DNA of 64,000 nucleotides, taken from positions 87,973 to 151,972 of IMG/VR virus record IMGVR_UViG_3300020220_000008. One strand, given 5' to 3'. The position numbers were made by a program, and so were the translations under genes. The DNA is from a virus. The notes beneath the pieces are model-generated. The model made no database searches. It saw nothing but the letters and a program-made list of their open reading frames with translations, and was not told the origin of the DNA. Below are positions 25,327 through 34,032 of the stretch, piece after piece (within the stretch, counting starts at the first letter, position 1; each line of letters opens with the position of its first letter).

Positions 25327-25897
25327 TTTTTCTTTGGTTTGAATTTTTTTAAGTATTGATGGTTTTTTGTTTTCAATTGGGTATTGAAGAACTTTTTTAT
25401 AAACTTTTTCTAATTCGAACGTTTTTAAATGATATGGAGTTACAAACAAATATGAGTCAGGACGAAATTTTCTGTTTTTTGGATCAAACCAAATGTTATG
25501 ACATGTCTCAACAATCTTCCAAGTTCTTTTGTTATCATATAACTCGGTAAGAATACTAATTGGAATTTGATTGAAACTTTCAAACCCTTCAGAAATTTCT
25601 TCAATGTGAACAATATCAATTTGATTTTTTTTTATGATATCAACTAACTTATTTTTTTTTTTCGATATGGTTTGGTGTTCCCAAAGAATAAAAATTATCT
25701 TCACCGATTAGGTCTATTATTTTATTTCTTTGGACAACATATTGATTACCAAAATAAGAATATTCAACAACGTTTACTTTAAAATTATTATATAAAGATT
25801 GAATTCTTTTCAATGCAAATTGGGGCATCCCACCTGTTGATAAGTGAGGAACAACGTATAATATATTAATTTTTATCGATAGAAAATTTTGTTTCAT
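25285..25897 (-). pseudogene. Truncated and frameshifted GT4 duplicate
   Basis: The reading from 25897 (ILYVVPHLSTGGMPQF) is a close copy of residues 1-75 of the 981-residue fusion. It stops in an 11-A run (minus strand, 25652-25662) just after NHIEKKK. With 10 A the frame would continue into the second part, DIIKKNQIDIVHIEE to LKKIHVLNVA, which matches residues 80-217 of the fusion. Homology ends near 25285, where the convergent GT9 gene begins to overlap. The rest of the GT4 and the BAHT and FkbM parts are absent. Either a dead copy or, less likely, a slippage-controlled short protein. Confidence 0.8.
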
Positions 25898-25990
25898 TTA
25901 ACTTAATAATAAAAAACATTTAAAAAAAATCATTTATTTATTATTAATTTCGAACTATTTGAAATTAAAATCGATCTTTTACTTAAAAAA

Positions 25991-26413
25991 TTATTGTGTA
26001 ATACACGGATTCCAACTTGGTGTTGGTGTTGGACTGTTGCTCACGGTAGGGGTTGGAGTTGGGGTTGATGTTGTGGTTGGTGTTAATGTTGGAACTTTAC
26101 AAGGATCGATAGATGGTGTTGGTGTTATCGTTGAAGTTGGAGTTGGTGTGGGGGTTTTTGTTGGAGTAATAGTCGGAGTTGGTGTAGGAGTCGGTCTAAC
26201 AACATCTAAAAAATAAGGACAATTAGAAAAAACAGGTTTGATAGTATATGATCCATATATTTCTCTTGGTGGATATAATAAATGAGGTTCAAATAAGAAT
26301 GGTAATGTTATTTCGTGTAAATTAATGACAACATCATCATTGTCTGGTTTGAATAACACTTCTGCTAATTCACCATCATAAAAAACACTTCGAATTATTA
26401 TATTTTGACTCAT
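25991..26413 (-). CDS. Virion protein with Pro-Thr-rich C-terminal half
   Basis: A 140-residue protein. The first 75 residues are a small beta domain (IIIRSVFYDGELAEVLFKP). The rest is a run of Pro-Thr repeats with two Cys-containing interruptions (SIDPCKVPTLTP and the terminal SWNPCITQ). It starts directly after the stop of the 26414-28600 gene and may be translated with it. The PT half is like those in 7901, 26414 and the debris at 14004. It may be an extended, O-glycosylated stalk. Confidence 0.55.
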   Translation of the reverse strand: MSQNIIIRSVFYDGELAEVLFKPDNDDVVINLHEITLPFLFEPHLLYPPREIYGSYTIKPVFSNCPYFLDVVRPTPTPTPTITPTKTPTPTPTSTITPTPSIDPCKVPTLTPTTTSTPTPTPTVSNSPTPTPSWNPCITQ

Positions 26414-28600
26414 CTATGTATTAATTATTGTGTATGTAAAATCATTAGGGAAACATGATGATGTGTCACATACAGGACAATCGGGGTCGAACATGCTAAA
26501 CTTATCTTTTAATATTTTAAAATTGTGTTTCACCTCAGGACTAGAAATAGGTTGAGTATAAAATCTAAATTGAGAAATTGCACCGTCTAAAGTTCCTGCA
26601 AAATTTTCTTCCAATAAAATGTGTGTTTTCAATTTATTTAAAGTTGTTGCACTCAATATGTTTTCAGGAAAACATTCGGGATCTTGAATATAATACCCTT
26701 CTGACGTATCGGTACAAGAAGATAAGGTAAGATTTTCATGAAGTCCTTGAGTTCCCCCACCCCAAGACATATTGAACGGAACGGCCACTTGTCTTTCTTT
26801 GTCGGTGTCTAAAGCCCTCGGAATTACTTCTTCAAAATTTTCGATAGTATAAAATATTCTTCCATTGATATAGATTTTTAATCTACCCAACCTAAATTTA
26901 GTTTCATCTAACCAAATTCGATTTAGTTGGACTATCTTTACTTGTTGTGGGATTTCATATCCATTTGTGTAAGGAGGTTGGATTAAGGATACTGTGTTAT
27001 TTGCCAAACTTTGTAAAAACTCTACTCTTGTTATTTGATCTAATCCACCAAACCATCTGAGGTCACAAAAATCTATAAAAGTATAACGTTCGAAAACAAC
27101 ATCCAATAAGAACCAATGCTCTAAGTTTAACCAAGCTGGATTTACTTCTAAACAATAAGGATAAATTGGTGGCGTACAAATATCTTGTATTGTATATCCA
27201 GTGACATAAGTTTGACCTGTTACACATGTTCCAGTAGTTTGACATTCTCCTGTAATTTTCAAAACTCGAATTCCAATACCAGGATTTTTTGGGTCGCCAC
27301 ACAAACGGATAGAAAAATTATTTGACAAAGCGTCAAATTTTGGATCTTTTTCACAAGTATCCTCTATTGATTTAAAGACATTGGAAGGTTCAGTTGGCGG
27401 ACATCCACAAGTATCACAACCACAACTTGGACATGCCGTACAACAAGGTTTTGTTGGGCATGGTATCACATCAGAATATGTATCACATGATGGAGTTGGT
27501 GATGGAGTAGGTGTTGGTGTTGGTGTCGGGACAATTATTGTTTCACACTTATGTTCGAAACACATCCATCCACAGGTTTTACAGGGGTCCAAATCACAAC
27601 CGCATCCACATGTCAGTTTTGTTTCATAATTCCCATTACATAAGTTACATCCGTAATTCACATGAGGATCGTATTCACCACCAATTGGTCTCGGCGGATA
27701 TACGTAAATACATCTACTATTTTTGATATCATAATTACAACAAGCACAAGTTTCGAAACAATTAGTTAAACCACTTGTAACTCTCGTATAATTTGAGTCG
27801 CATTTTGGTGAACCATCGGCATAATGATAAAATTTATTTTCTGCTCTTGTTCCCAAATAGAATAACGTATTTTTGTTTTTTGGATAAATTTCATTCAAAG
27901 TTGTATATCCAACAGGTGGGTTGTATTCATTAAAAAATCTTGGTTTTAACAAAACTTCAACTGACCATCCTTTATTGAATCGTTCAGGTAATATTTCATA
28001 GTCATAACCAAATAATTTATAAAAACCTTGATAAAATCCACCATATAGTTCAATGTATCTCCCAACTTGGGGACTATACTTAGAAACCATTTCGTAAGAA
28101 GTGTAGTAAGTAACACCTGAAAATTTATTGTTCTTTGGTACATTTGTTGTTGTTTGAATAAGTTTCATTCTTCGGTCATAAAACATTCTATTAAATTTTA
28201 CTTCATCACTAAAAAGTCCGTTTGTAAAATTTAATAATTCACCTTCAATTAAATTTACCAATCCGTTATCAACTCCCGTTAATCCAATATCACAAGTTGT
28301 TCCAGCGGTGAAACATTCAATTCTTAAATCCTCGGGTTGATAAAAAGTTTCAGATATAACAACATTTTCAAAATTGTAGGACCCATAGTTTAATGTTAAA
28401 TTTAAGGAAGATAGAGGGCTATTCAAATCAATATTAATGGGTAATTTTTTACCGTCATTAACACCTATTATATATGGTGAAAAAATAACTTCTTGATTGA
28501 AGTCGACCTCATCGGAAGCTAAAGACATATCTTGTCCATCATAAAGGACTTGTAATTTTAACTTTGGGTAAATATATTGATTTATATTTTGATAAGACAT
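26414..28600 (-). CDS. Cys-rich virion protein with lectin-like C-terminal domain
   Basis: A 728-residue protein. Residues 1-270 are beta-rich. Residues about 270-400 are extremely Cys-rich (for example CACCNYD, LTCGCGCDLDPCKTCGW and CCTACPSCGCDTCGC), interrupted by one Pro-Thr tract (VPTPTPTPTPSPTPSC). The C-terminal third has RLKIYINGRIFYTIENFEE, NMSWGGGTQGL and GTLDGAISQFRFYTQPIS, the usual pattern of a concanavalin/LamG-like jelly roll that binds sugars. It is probably a receptor-binding or baseplate-edge protein. The Cys clusters could form disulphides or bind metal. A TATTTATA motif lies 10 nt before its ATG. Confidence 0.65.
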   Translation of the reverse strand: MSYQNINQYIYPKLKLQVLYDGQDMSLASDEVDFNQEVIFSPYIIGVNDGKKLPINIDLNSPLSSLNLTLNYGSYNFENVVISETFYQPEDLRIECFTAGTTCDIGLTGVDNGLVNLIEGELLNFTNGLFSDEVKFNRMFYDRRMKLIQTTTNVPKNNKFSGVTYYTSYEMVSKYSPQVGRYIELYGGFYQGFYKLFGYDYEILPERFNKGWSVEVLLKPRFFNEYNPPVGYTTLNEIYPKNKNTLFYLGTRAENKFYHYADGSPKCDSNYTRVTSGLTNCFETCACCNYDIKNSRCIYVYPPRPIGGEYDPHVNYGCNLCNGNYETKLTCGCGCDLDPCKTCGWMCFEHKCETIIVPTPTPTPTPSPTPSCDTYSDVIPCPTKPCCTACPSCGCDTCGCPPTEPSNVFKSIEDTCEKDPKFDALSNNFSIRLCGDPKNPGIGIRVLKITGECQTTGTCVTGQTYVTGYTIQDICTPPIYPYCLEVNPAWLNLEHWFLLDVVFERYTFIDFCDLRWFGGLDQITRVEFLQSLANNTVSLIQPPYTNGYEIPQQVKIVQLNRIWLDETKFRLGRLKIYINGRIFYTIENFEEVIPRALDTDKERQVAVPFNMSWGGGTQGLHENLTLSSCTDTSEGYYIQDPECFPENILSATTLNKLKTHILLEENFAGTLDGAISQFRFYTQPISSPEVKHNFKILKDKFSMFDPDCPVCDTSSCFPNDFTYTIINT

Positions 28601-28610
28601 GCGTTTTTCT

Positions 28611-28618
28611 TATAAATA
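28611..28618 (-). promoter_or_regulatory. TATTTATA motif, candidate late promoter element
   Basis: Exact minus-strand TATTTATA, 10 nt before the ATG at 28600. It is back-to-back with a plus-strand copy at 28632. Confidence 0.45.
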
Positions 28619-28631
28619 CAACAATTGAAAG

Positions 28632-28639
28632 TATTTATT
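28632..28639 (+). promoter_or_regulatory. TATTTATT motif, candidate late promoter element
   Basis: Plus-strand TATTTATT ending 14 nt before the ATG at 28654. With the copy at 28611 it forms a divergent promoter pair 13 bases apart. Confidence 0.42.
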
Positions 28640-28653
28640 GTAAAAAATATAAC

Positions 28654-29544
28654 ATGATTAAGTTGAACAAAGAGTATTTTCGAAAACCATATTATTTCTA
28701 TTTGAAAGATAAAGGTGATAAAATCTTAGTATACTTTTCTGTGTCAGATACTTTGAGTGAATCTAGACAAAATGATCAGTTTATTGAAATAGATAAGTCA
28801 GTATTTGAGGAAATACAAAATATTATTACCAAAATATTGAAGTCAAACAAAAAATTAACCAAACAACAAGTTCATAAATTAATTGATTCTCAATCAAAAA
28901 AACAAACTACACCCAAAGAATTGGATGAGTTGGTCAATCCCGATGGATCAATGATTAGTTCAAACATTCCGATTTTAAATCAAAGAAATTTGGCCAAAAA
29001 AACGATGGACCAAACTGTGAGAATGACAAAATCTAATCAATTTCCTTTCATCAGAGTTTATTATGGTGAGAGTGAAGAAAACAAAGGTAATATTTTAGAT
29101 GAAGTTGATCAATCAGAATCATTTGGGTTTGAAGAAACTGAGTTTGCAAAAAACTACAATCAAGCAAATAAAATTATGATAAACACATTAAAAGTTAAAG
29201 ACAACATCCAAAGAGACAAAAGATTAAAAAGATTAGGTTTCGATAAAAAATTGGATAAAGAACTTCAGCAAGACAAAAAACGAGGAAAGTGTAAAAATTG
29301 TTTTACAAAAAGAAGATTATCAGAATTAGAAAAAGAAAAAATGGAAATTTTAATTGACGAAATTCTTTTATCAAAAAAAACAAAACATTCCGATGTTGTT
29401 AAAAATAAAACAAGTGAAATCGACACATCAAAACCTATTTCGAAAATATTGATGAGAAACATCGAAGCGATTAAAAAAATTGCAGAAAAGGAAAATATAA
29501 GTGTTGACAGTTTAGTTAAACATTTAAAAAAAAGTGAACAGTAA
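28654..29544 (+). CDS. Hypothetical protein, charged and largely helical
   Basis: A 296-residue protein. The start at 28654 (IKLNKEYFRKPYYFY) is preferred over the frame from 28564, which would overlap the divergent gene. The N-terminal 60 residues look globular; the rest is rich in Lys, Glu and Asp with long predicted helices and a RGKCKNCF pair of Cys. First gene of a five-gene plus-strand unit ending at the terminator at 31325. Probably virion assembly or structure; family not recognised. Confidence 0.55.
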   Translation: MIKLNKEYFRKPYYFYLKDKGDKILVYFSVSDTLSESRQNDQFIEIDKSVFEEIQNIITKILKSNKKLTKQQVHKLIDSQSKKQTTPKELDELVNPDGSMISSNIPILNQRNLAKKTMDQTVRMTKSNQFPFIRVYYGESEENKGNILDEVDQSESFGFEETEFAKNYNQANKIMINTLKVKDNIQRDKRLKRLGFDKKLDKELQQDKKRGKCKNCFTKRRLSELEKEKMEILIDEILLSKKTKHSDVVKNKTSEIDTSKPISKILMRNIEAIKKIAEKENISVDSLVKHLKKSEQ

Positions 29545-30004
29545 TTTATACAATAAAACAATTCAACTACCGGATAAGGTTGTAGAGTACTTACAAATTT
29601 GTTTTGATCATATACCAAATTCAGATCCTTCAATCGAAGGACACAAAAGGAATGAAGAATTAAGAAATAGTGGGTATGCAACTTATCAACAGCTTGGTAG
29701 AATAAAAAATTGGTTCGATAATTACAATGGTGATAAGACTGACGCCCCATTTATTTTGAATGGCGCGGACTATATGAAAAATTGGGTAAATACCACTTTA
29801 GAAGATTTAAGAAATCATGAAGATGCTTCCGAATTTATTCAACAAGAATTTATGCCAAATTCGACAGATGACTTAACATTAAAAAATTTGGGACCCCTTG
29901 GCGATATGATAAGTCCTTCAAAAGAACATTCAAGATTCGTTCAAGACATCTCAATAAAAGAAGACCTTGATAGGATAAACAATTTAATAAAAAAAATAAT
30001 TTAA
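29534..30004 (+). CDS. Hypothetical protein, GTG start
   Basis: A 156-residue protein with no recognised family. GTG at 29534 overlaps the previous gene by 11 nt; no earlier ATG is available in frame. It contains ILNGADYMKNWVNTTLEDLR and many acidic residues, and ends with a helical Lys-rich tail. No membrane segments. Its position suggests a structural or assembly role. Confidence 0.55.
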   Translation: MNSNLYNKTIQLPDKVVEYLQICFDHIPNSDPSIEGHKRNEELRNSGYATYQQLGRIKNWFDNYNGDKTDAPFILNGADYMKNWVNTTLEDLRNHEDASEFIQQEFMPNSTDDLTLKNLGPLGDMISPSKEHSRFVQDISIKEDLDRINNLIKKII

Positions 30005-30005
30005 A

Positions 30006-30290
30006 ATGCAAACAGAAAGATTAGATTTTAGCCAACCACCAAATGACTTAACGGCAATTGCCGATCTTCAAAGAAAAAGTTTGATTGTAAAAAATGATTA
30101 CAAAACAGATAACCCTTATTCTGCGGTAAATCCTGACGCCCTTTCCGATGGAGATGAATCAGGTAAAGGTACAGGAATTTTCTTAGATACGGTCAATGGA
30201 GGTTCTTCTATTGATATTATCGAAAGAAAAAATGAAATTAAAATAAACGAATATCAACCAGACAAACCCTACACTACTCCATCGGCTTAA
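30006..30290 (+). CDS. Small hypothetical protein
   Basis: A 94-residue, polar, probably unstructured protein (QTERLDFSQPPNDLTA opening). It starts one base after the preceding stop and overlaps the next start by 1 nt (TAATG), so it is in one operon with its neighbours. No family recognised. Confidence 0.5.
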   Translation: MQTERLDFSQPPNDLTAIADLQRKSLIVKNDYKTDNPYSAVNPDALSDGDESGKGTGIFLDTVNGGSSIDIIERKNEIKINEYQPDKPYTTPSA

Positions 30291-30670
30291 TGAAACTTTA
30301 CAAAACATTAAATAATCTTATTTTAGAAATAGCATCAAAAAATCAAATTGTTGACGCTATTAAAAATAAACAAGTGTGCGTAATTTATTATAACGGTGAT
30401 GAACCAGGTGGAAAAGGTCTAAGAGTTATTGAACCTGTTGCATTTGGATTGAGTAAAAAAGGAAACCCCGTGTTAAGAGCTTGGGATAGAGAAGGAGCTT
30501 CTCACAGAGGTTATTTGGGTAAAAAACCATTACCAAGTTGGAGGTTTTTCAGGGTTGATAAAATGGAATTTATTAGACCAACTCAAGAAACTTTCGATAC
30601 TCCAAGACCTAATTACAATTCATCAGGAGATAAAAGTATGTCGAGACTAATTATAAACGCGGTATTTTAA
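30290..30670 (+). CDS. WYL-like small protein with possible capsid-targeting N-terminus
   Basis: A 126-residue protein. The core has VCVIYYNGDEPGGKGLRVIE, GNPVLRAWDREGASHRGY and SWRFFRVDKMEFI, a pattern shared with WYL-type ligand-binding domains seen in many phage small proteins. The N-terminus KLYKTLNNLILE followed by IAS resembles T4 capsid-targeting peptides, ending with an (I/L)-X-E site (ILE). It could thus be an internal capsid protein cleaved after residue 13. WYL-type recognition moderate, packaging is inference. Confidence 0.55.
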   Translation: MKLYKTLNNLILEIASKNQIVDAIKNKQVCVIYYNGDEPGGKGLRVIEPVAFGLSKKGNPVLRAWDREGASHRGYLGKKPLPSWRFFRVDKMEFIRPTQETFDTPRPNYNSSGDKSMSRLIINAVF

Positions 30671-30679
30671 TCGAAAAAT

Positions 30680-31300
30680 ATGAACTCAGAAGCAGAATTA
30701 CTACAGAAATTAATGATCTCAAAAAAGATCATGGAAAAACATCAAAATATCGAAAGAAATCAGGCGAGAAATATATCATCAGGATCAGGTTTGTCGGCAC
30801 CAATTGTTGAAGACTACAACGCTCCTTTGGCAAAATATAATATTCCATCCGACATATTGGAAGAGGCAAAACCTGTTGTACAACAGACACCCTCTAACAT
30901 TTCGGTAGAACAACGAATTGCTAGCTCTAAACTCCCTGACGAAATCAAACGGTTGATGATGGAACACCCAATACAACAACCAACAATGGGAACTGCGACA
31001 GGAGCGGTATTGAGTGATGATTTAGTTGAAAGAGCTAGTAGATTGATGAATACTAACACAAAAAATAATGTCTCTGAATCAGAAACTAAAAGACATGTTC
31101 AAACACAACAACATCCAATACAATCTACTTTGAGCGGAAAACAGATAAAAGATATTGTTAGAGGAACTGTTGAGGATGTTTTGAAGGAAAATGGACTGTT
31201 AATTGAATCTGAAATAAGATCAAACGAAATATTTAAGTTTAGAGTTGGCGAACATTTATTCGAAGGTAAAGTTACCAAAATTAAAAAAATTGCAAAATAA
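30680..31300 (+). CDS. Hypothetical virion-type protein
   Basis: A 206-residue protein with a helical, Gln/Lys-rich N-terminus (NSEAELLQKLMISKKIMEKH), a long polar and Pro-containing middle, and a C-terminal compact domain from about residue 155 (KQIKDIVRGTVEDVLKENG, FRVGEHLFEGKVTKI). The architecture (helix, linker, small beta end) suits a structural or scaffold partner. Last gene before the terminator at 31325. Confidence 0.5.
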   Translation: MNSEAELLQKLMISKKIMEKHQNIERNQARNISSGSGLSAPIVEDYNAPLAKYNIPSDILEEAKPVVQQTPSNISVEQRIASSKLPDEIKRLMMEHPIQQPTMGTATGAVLSDDLVERASRLMNTNTKNNVSESETKRHVQTQQHPIQSTLSGKQIKDIVRGTVEDVLKENGLLIESEIRSNEIFKFRVGEHLFEGKVTKIKKIAK

Positions 31301-31324
31301 AAAAACTTTTCAGGCGTCCACTCA

Positions 31325-31352
31325 ATCCACCCATTAAAGGTGGATTTTTTTA
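31325..31352 (+). terminator. Rho-independent terminator
   Basis: ATCCACC, loop CATTAAA, GGTGGAT, followed directly by a T tract. It closes the 28654-31300 unit on the plus strand. Confidence 0.88.
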
Positions 31353-31382
31353 TTGAAAATTACGATGAAAAAAAATTTAGAA

Positions 31383-31411
31383 TTGATAAAACAAAAAAAT
31401 ATGGTTATAAT
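31383..31411 (+). promoter_or_regulatory. Sigma70-like promoter before the glycosyltransferase region
   Basis: TTGATA (31383-31388), a 17-base spacer and TATAAT (31406-31411), almost the ideal sigma70 layout, about 65 nt before the ATG at 31476 and just after the terminator. It contrasts with the TATTTATA type before structural genes, so it may be an early or middle promoter for the 31476 operon. Confidence 0.5.
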
Positions 31412-31475
31412 TCATAAGTAAGACGGGAAATGACTATTAAAAAATATTTTTCCTTTATTAGAATTGAAACCAAAC

Positions 31476-32690
31476 ATGAAAGAAAAAATCAAAATTTTAG
31501 TACTACCTTCAGACGCATCAGGAGTAGGAAAATATCGGTCAGTCGACCCACACATTATGTTACAAAATTTATATCCTGACGATTTCCACGTCGATATAGA
31601 TTTCACACCGAAAGTTAGTGATTTTAATTATTGGAAAAATTACCAAATTGTTCATTTTCATAGAAATTTTGGAACCTTAGAACAATGTCCAACAATTATC
31701 AAAGCCCTTAAAAGTATGGGGATTATTGTTATTGCCGACCTCGATGATTATTGGTTACCAACAAAAGAACACCCTATTCACAATTTAATTTTGGCAGACA
31801 AAATGAATTCAAAAATTATCGAGAATCTTAAGGCTGCCGATTATGTAACAACCACAACTGAAATATTTGCAAATGAAATTAGAAAAATTAACAAAAATGT
31901 TATTGTTTTTCCAAACGCAATTGACCCGAAAGAAGGACAGTTTAATAAACCAACATTACCTTCAGACAAAATAAGAGTTGGTTGGTTAGGCGGTTCTTCT
32001 CATTTACATGATCTTAAATTATTAGATGGAATGGTTGGCAAACTATCAAGTCAACAGGATAAATTACAATTTTATTTGTGTGGATTCGATATACGAGGTT
32101 CCGTAACCGAAATTAATAAAGACACTGGAGAAAAAAAACAAAGACCTATTAAACCTGAAGAAACTGTTTGGGCAAGGTATGAAGAGATTTTTACAAATAA
32201 TTATAAAATTGTTTCTCCTGAATATAAATTATTTTTGAATCAATATAAGGAAGAAGATTTTCCTAACCTTTACAATGAAAATTATGTTCGTGTTTGGACT
32301 AGACCAACTGACTCATACGCAAAAAATTATTCAAAATTTGACATCTCATTAGCACCAATTAAAAACCACATATTTAATAGAATGAAATCCCAACTCAAAG
32401 TTATTGAAGCGGGATTTTACAAAAAAACCATAATTGCATCAAATCTTGGACCGTACACAATTGATTTGAAACACGCCCTAAAAAATGGTCAATTTACGGA
32501 TGGAAATGCACTTTTAGTCGATGAAGTAAGAAATCATAGTGATTGGGTCAAAAATATTAAAAAATTAGTTGATAATCCAAATATGATTGTAGATCTTGGC
32601 GAAAAATTATATGAAACCGTTAAAGACAAATATGACTTAAACTTTGTGACTCATCGAAGATCCGAATTTTACAAATCCTTAATTAAATAA
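31476..32690 (+). CDS. GT4-like glycosyltransferase
   Basis: A 404-residue GT-B type enzyme. ATG at 31476 (KEKIKILVLPSDASGVG) is chosen over an upstream TTG. The N-terminal half holds the acceptor side; IVIADLDDYWLP and VFPNAIDP are typical GT4 segments. The donor half has VGWLGGSSHLHDL and FDISLAPIKNHIFN followed by KVIEAGFYKKTIIASN, which contains the donor-binding Glu. First gene of the long plus-strand run. Donor and acceptor unknown. Confidence 0.8.
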   Translation: MKEKIKILVLPSDASGVGKYRSVDPHIMLQNLYPDDFHVDIDFTPKVSDFNYWKNYQIVHFHRNFGTLEQCPTIIKALKSMGIIVIADLDDYWLPTKEHPIHNLILADKMNSKIIENLKAADYVTTTTEIFANEIRKINKNVIVFPNAIDPKEGQFNKPTLPSDKIRVGWLGGSSHLHDLKLLDGMVGKLSSQQDKLQFYLCGFDIRGSVTEINKDTGEKKQRPIKPEETVWARYEEIFTNNYKIVSPEYKLFLNQYKEEDFPNLYNENYVRVWTRPTDSYAKNYSKFDISLAPIKNHIFNRMKSQLKVIEAGFYKKTIIASNLGPYTIDLKHALKNGQFTDGNALLVDEVRNHSDWVKNIKKLVDNPNMIVDLGEKLYETVKDKYDLNFVTHRRSEFYKSLIK

Positions 32691-32692
32691 AA

Positions 32693-33418
32693 ATGATTAA
32701 TATTCCAATAACAAAAATTTTATTTTTAGATATCGAAACCGTTGGTGGATGTGCTGATTACCAAACGTGTATCAATTTTAATCCCAAAGTTGCCGAACAA
32801 TTTGATAAATACTTTGATTGGTTTTTGAAAAGATTTCCTGAAGATAAAGAATCGGGTAAAGAAAAAACAACTGAAGAACACATGGATATTGTTTTCAAAA
32901 AACGAGCGGCACTTGTTCCTGAGTTTGCAAAGATTGTTTGTGTATCCATGGCATTTGTTTTAGATAATGGAGAAACAAAAAGACAAACATTTTTAGGTGA
33001 TGATGAACATAAACTACTTACTGAAGTAAGAGACCTTTTGAACCGTTGTCATAAATTAGATTTTTATTTATGTGGACATAATTTAAAAAACTTTGATATT
33101 CCAATGTTAGCAAAACGAATGATTGTAAATGGAATTATGCCATCTAAAATTCTACCGTCATACGATACTAAACCATGGGAGGTAAAAGCTATCGATACAA
33201 AAGAAATTTGGCAATACGGTGCATATACATCAATTGGATCTTTAGATTTAATGTGTGCTTGTTTAGACATCCCAACACCAAAAGATGGTGAGGTCAATGG
33301 TGGTATGGTACATGAGGCGTATTGGAGTCATAATAGATTAAAAGAAATCGCCGAATACTGTGAAAAAGATGTTAAAGTTTTGGTTGATACAATAATAAAA
33401 TTAAAATCATTGAGATAA
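32693..33418 (+). CDS. 3'-5' exonuclease of the PolB-exonuclease-like family
   Basis: A 241-residue DnaQ-fold nuclease. Exo I is ILFLDIETVGG (about residues 9-19), Exo II is YLCGHNLKNFDIPMLAKRM, and Exo III is YCEKDVKVLVD. These match predicted 3'-5' exonucleases related to the PolB proofreading domain (DNA_pol_B_exo2 type). It may act in DNA repair, recombination or RNA processing of the phage. It overlaps the dUTPase start by 1 nt. Confidence 0.85.
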   Translation: MINIPITKILFLDIETVGGCADYQTCINFNPKVAEQFDKYFDWFLKRFPEDKESGKEKTTEEHMDIVFKKRAALVPEFAKIVCVSMAFVLDNGETKRQTFLGDDEHKLLTEVRDLLNRCHKLDFYLCGHNLKNFDIPMLAKRMIVNGIMPSKILPSYDTKPWEVKAIDTKEIWQYGAYTSIGSLDLMCACLDIPTPKDGEVNGGMVHEAYWSHNRLKEIAEYCEKDVKVLVDTIIKLKSLR

Positions 33419-34032
33419 TGAGTAAAGAACTAAATAATAACGAAGAACAAGAAATAAACGCTCTTATAAAAATGTTAGAAGATCTAAATTCGAATGATAA
33501 CGGAACTAGTGAGATTAATTATAATTCCTTATTTGACACAATTGGTTTAGACTTTCAAGAATTAGAAGATGAAATTAAATCATATGTCCCGAAACTTGAC
33601 GTAAGTTATAAAAAATCAAATGAAAATACGATTGATCCAAAATATGTTTATGAGTCAGATTCTGGTTTTGATTTATATAGTGTTGAAGATAAGTGGATTC
33701 ATCCTTTTGATAGGATCCTTATTCCTACGGGTCTTCATATTGATATACCTGATGGATACGAGATTCAAGTAAGATCTAAAAGTGGTTTAGCACTTAAACA
33801 GGGTTTAATGGTTTTGAATTCACCAGGAACTGTAGATCAAGGATATTTAGGAGAAATACAAGTTATACTTTTCAATACCACAAATCAAAAAGTTAAAATC
33901 GAAAAAGGTCAAAAAATTGCTCAAGCGGTTTTATGTCCTGTGGTGTCGGGCAAATGGGTAAACCTAATTTCAAAAAATAAATTAGAAAATAAAGACCGAA
34001 ATAATAATGGTTTTGGGTCAACTGGTTTATGA
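33418..34032 (+). CDS. dut: dUTP pyrophosphatase, trimeric type, with N-terminal extension
   Basis: Hydrolyses dUTP to dUMP, lowering uracil in phage DNA and feeding dTMP synthesis. All five motifs are present: DSGFDLYS, RSKSGLAL, GTVDQGYLGEI, KGQKIAQAVLCPV and the C-terminal NGFGSTGL arm. The 204 residues exceed the usual about 145-155 because of a roughly 60-residue acidic N-terminal extension (NNNEEQEINALIKMLEDLN) with no recognised function. Start overlaps the previous stop (TAATG); end overlaps the next gene (ATGA). Confidence 0.95.
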   Translation: MSKELNNNEEQEINALIKMLEDLNSNDNGTSEINYNSLFDTIGLDFQELEDEIKSYVPKLDVSYKKSNENTIDPKYVYESDSGFDLYSVEDKWIHPFDRILIPTGLHIDIPDGYEIQVRSKSGLALKQGLMVLNSPGTVDQGYLGEIQVILFNTTNQKVKIEKGQKIAQAVLCPVVSGKWVNLISKNKLENKDRNNNGFGSTGL

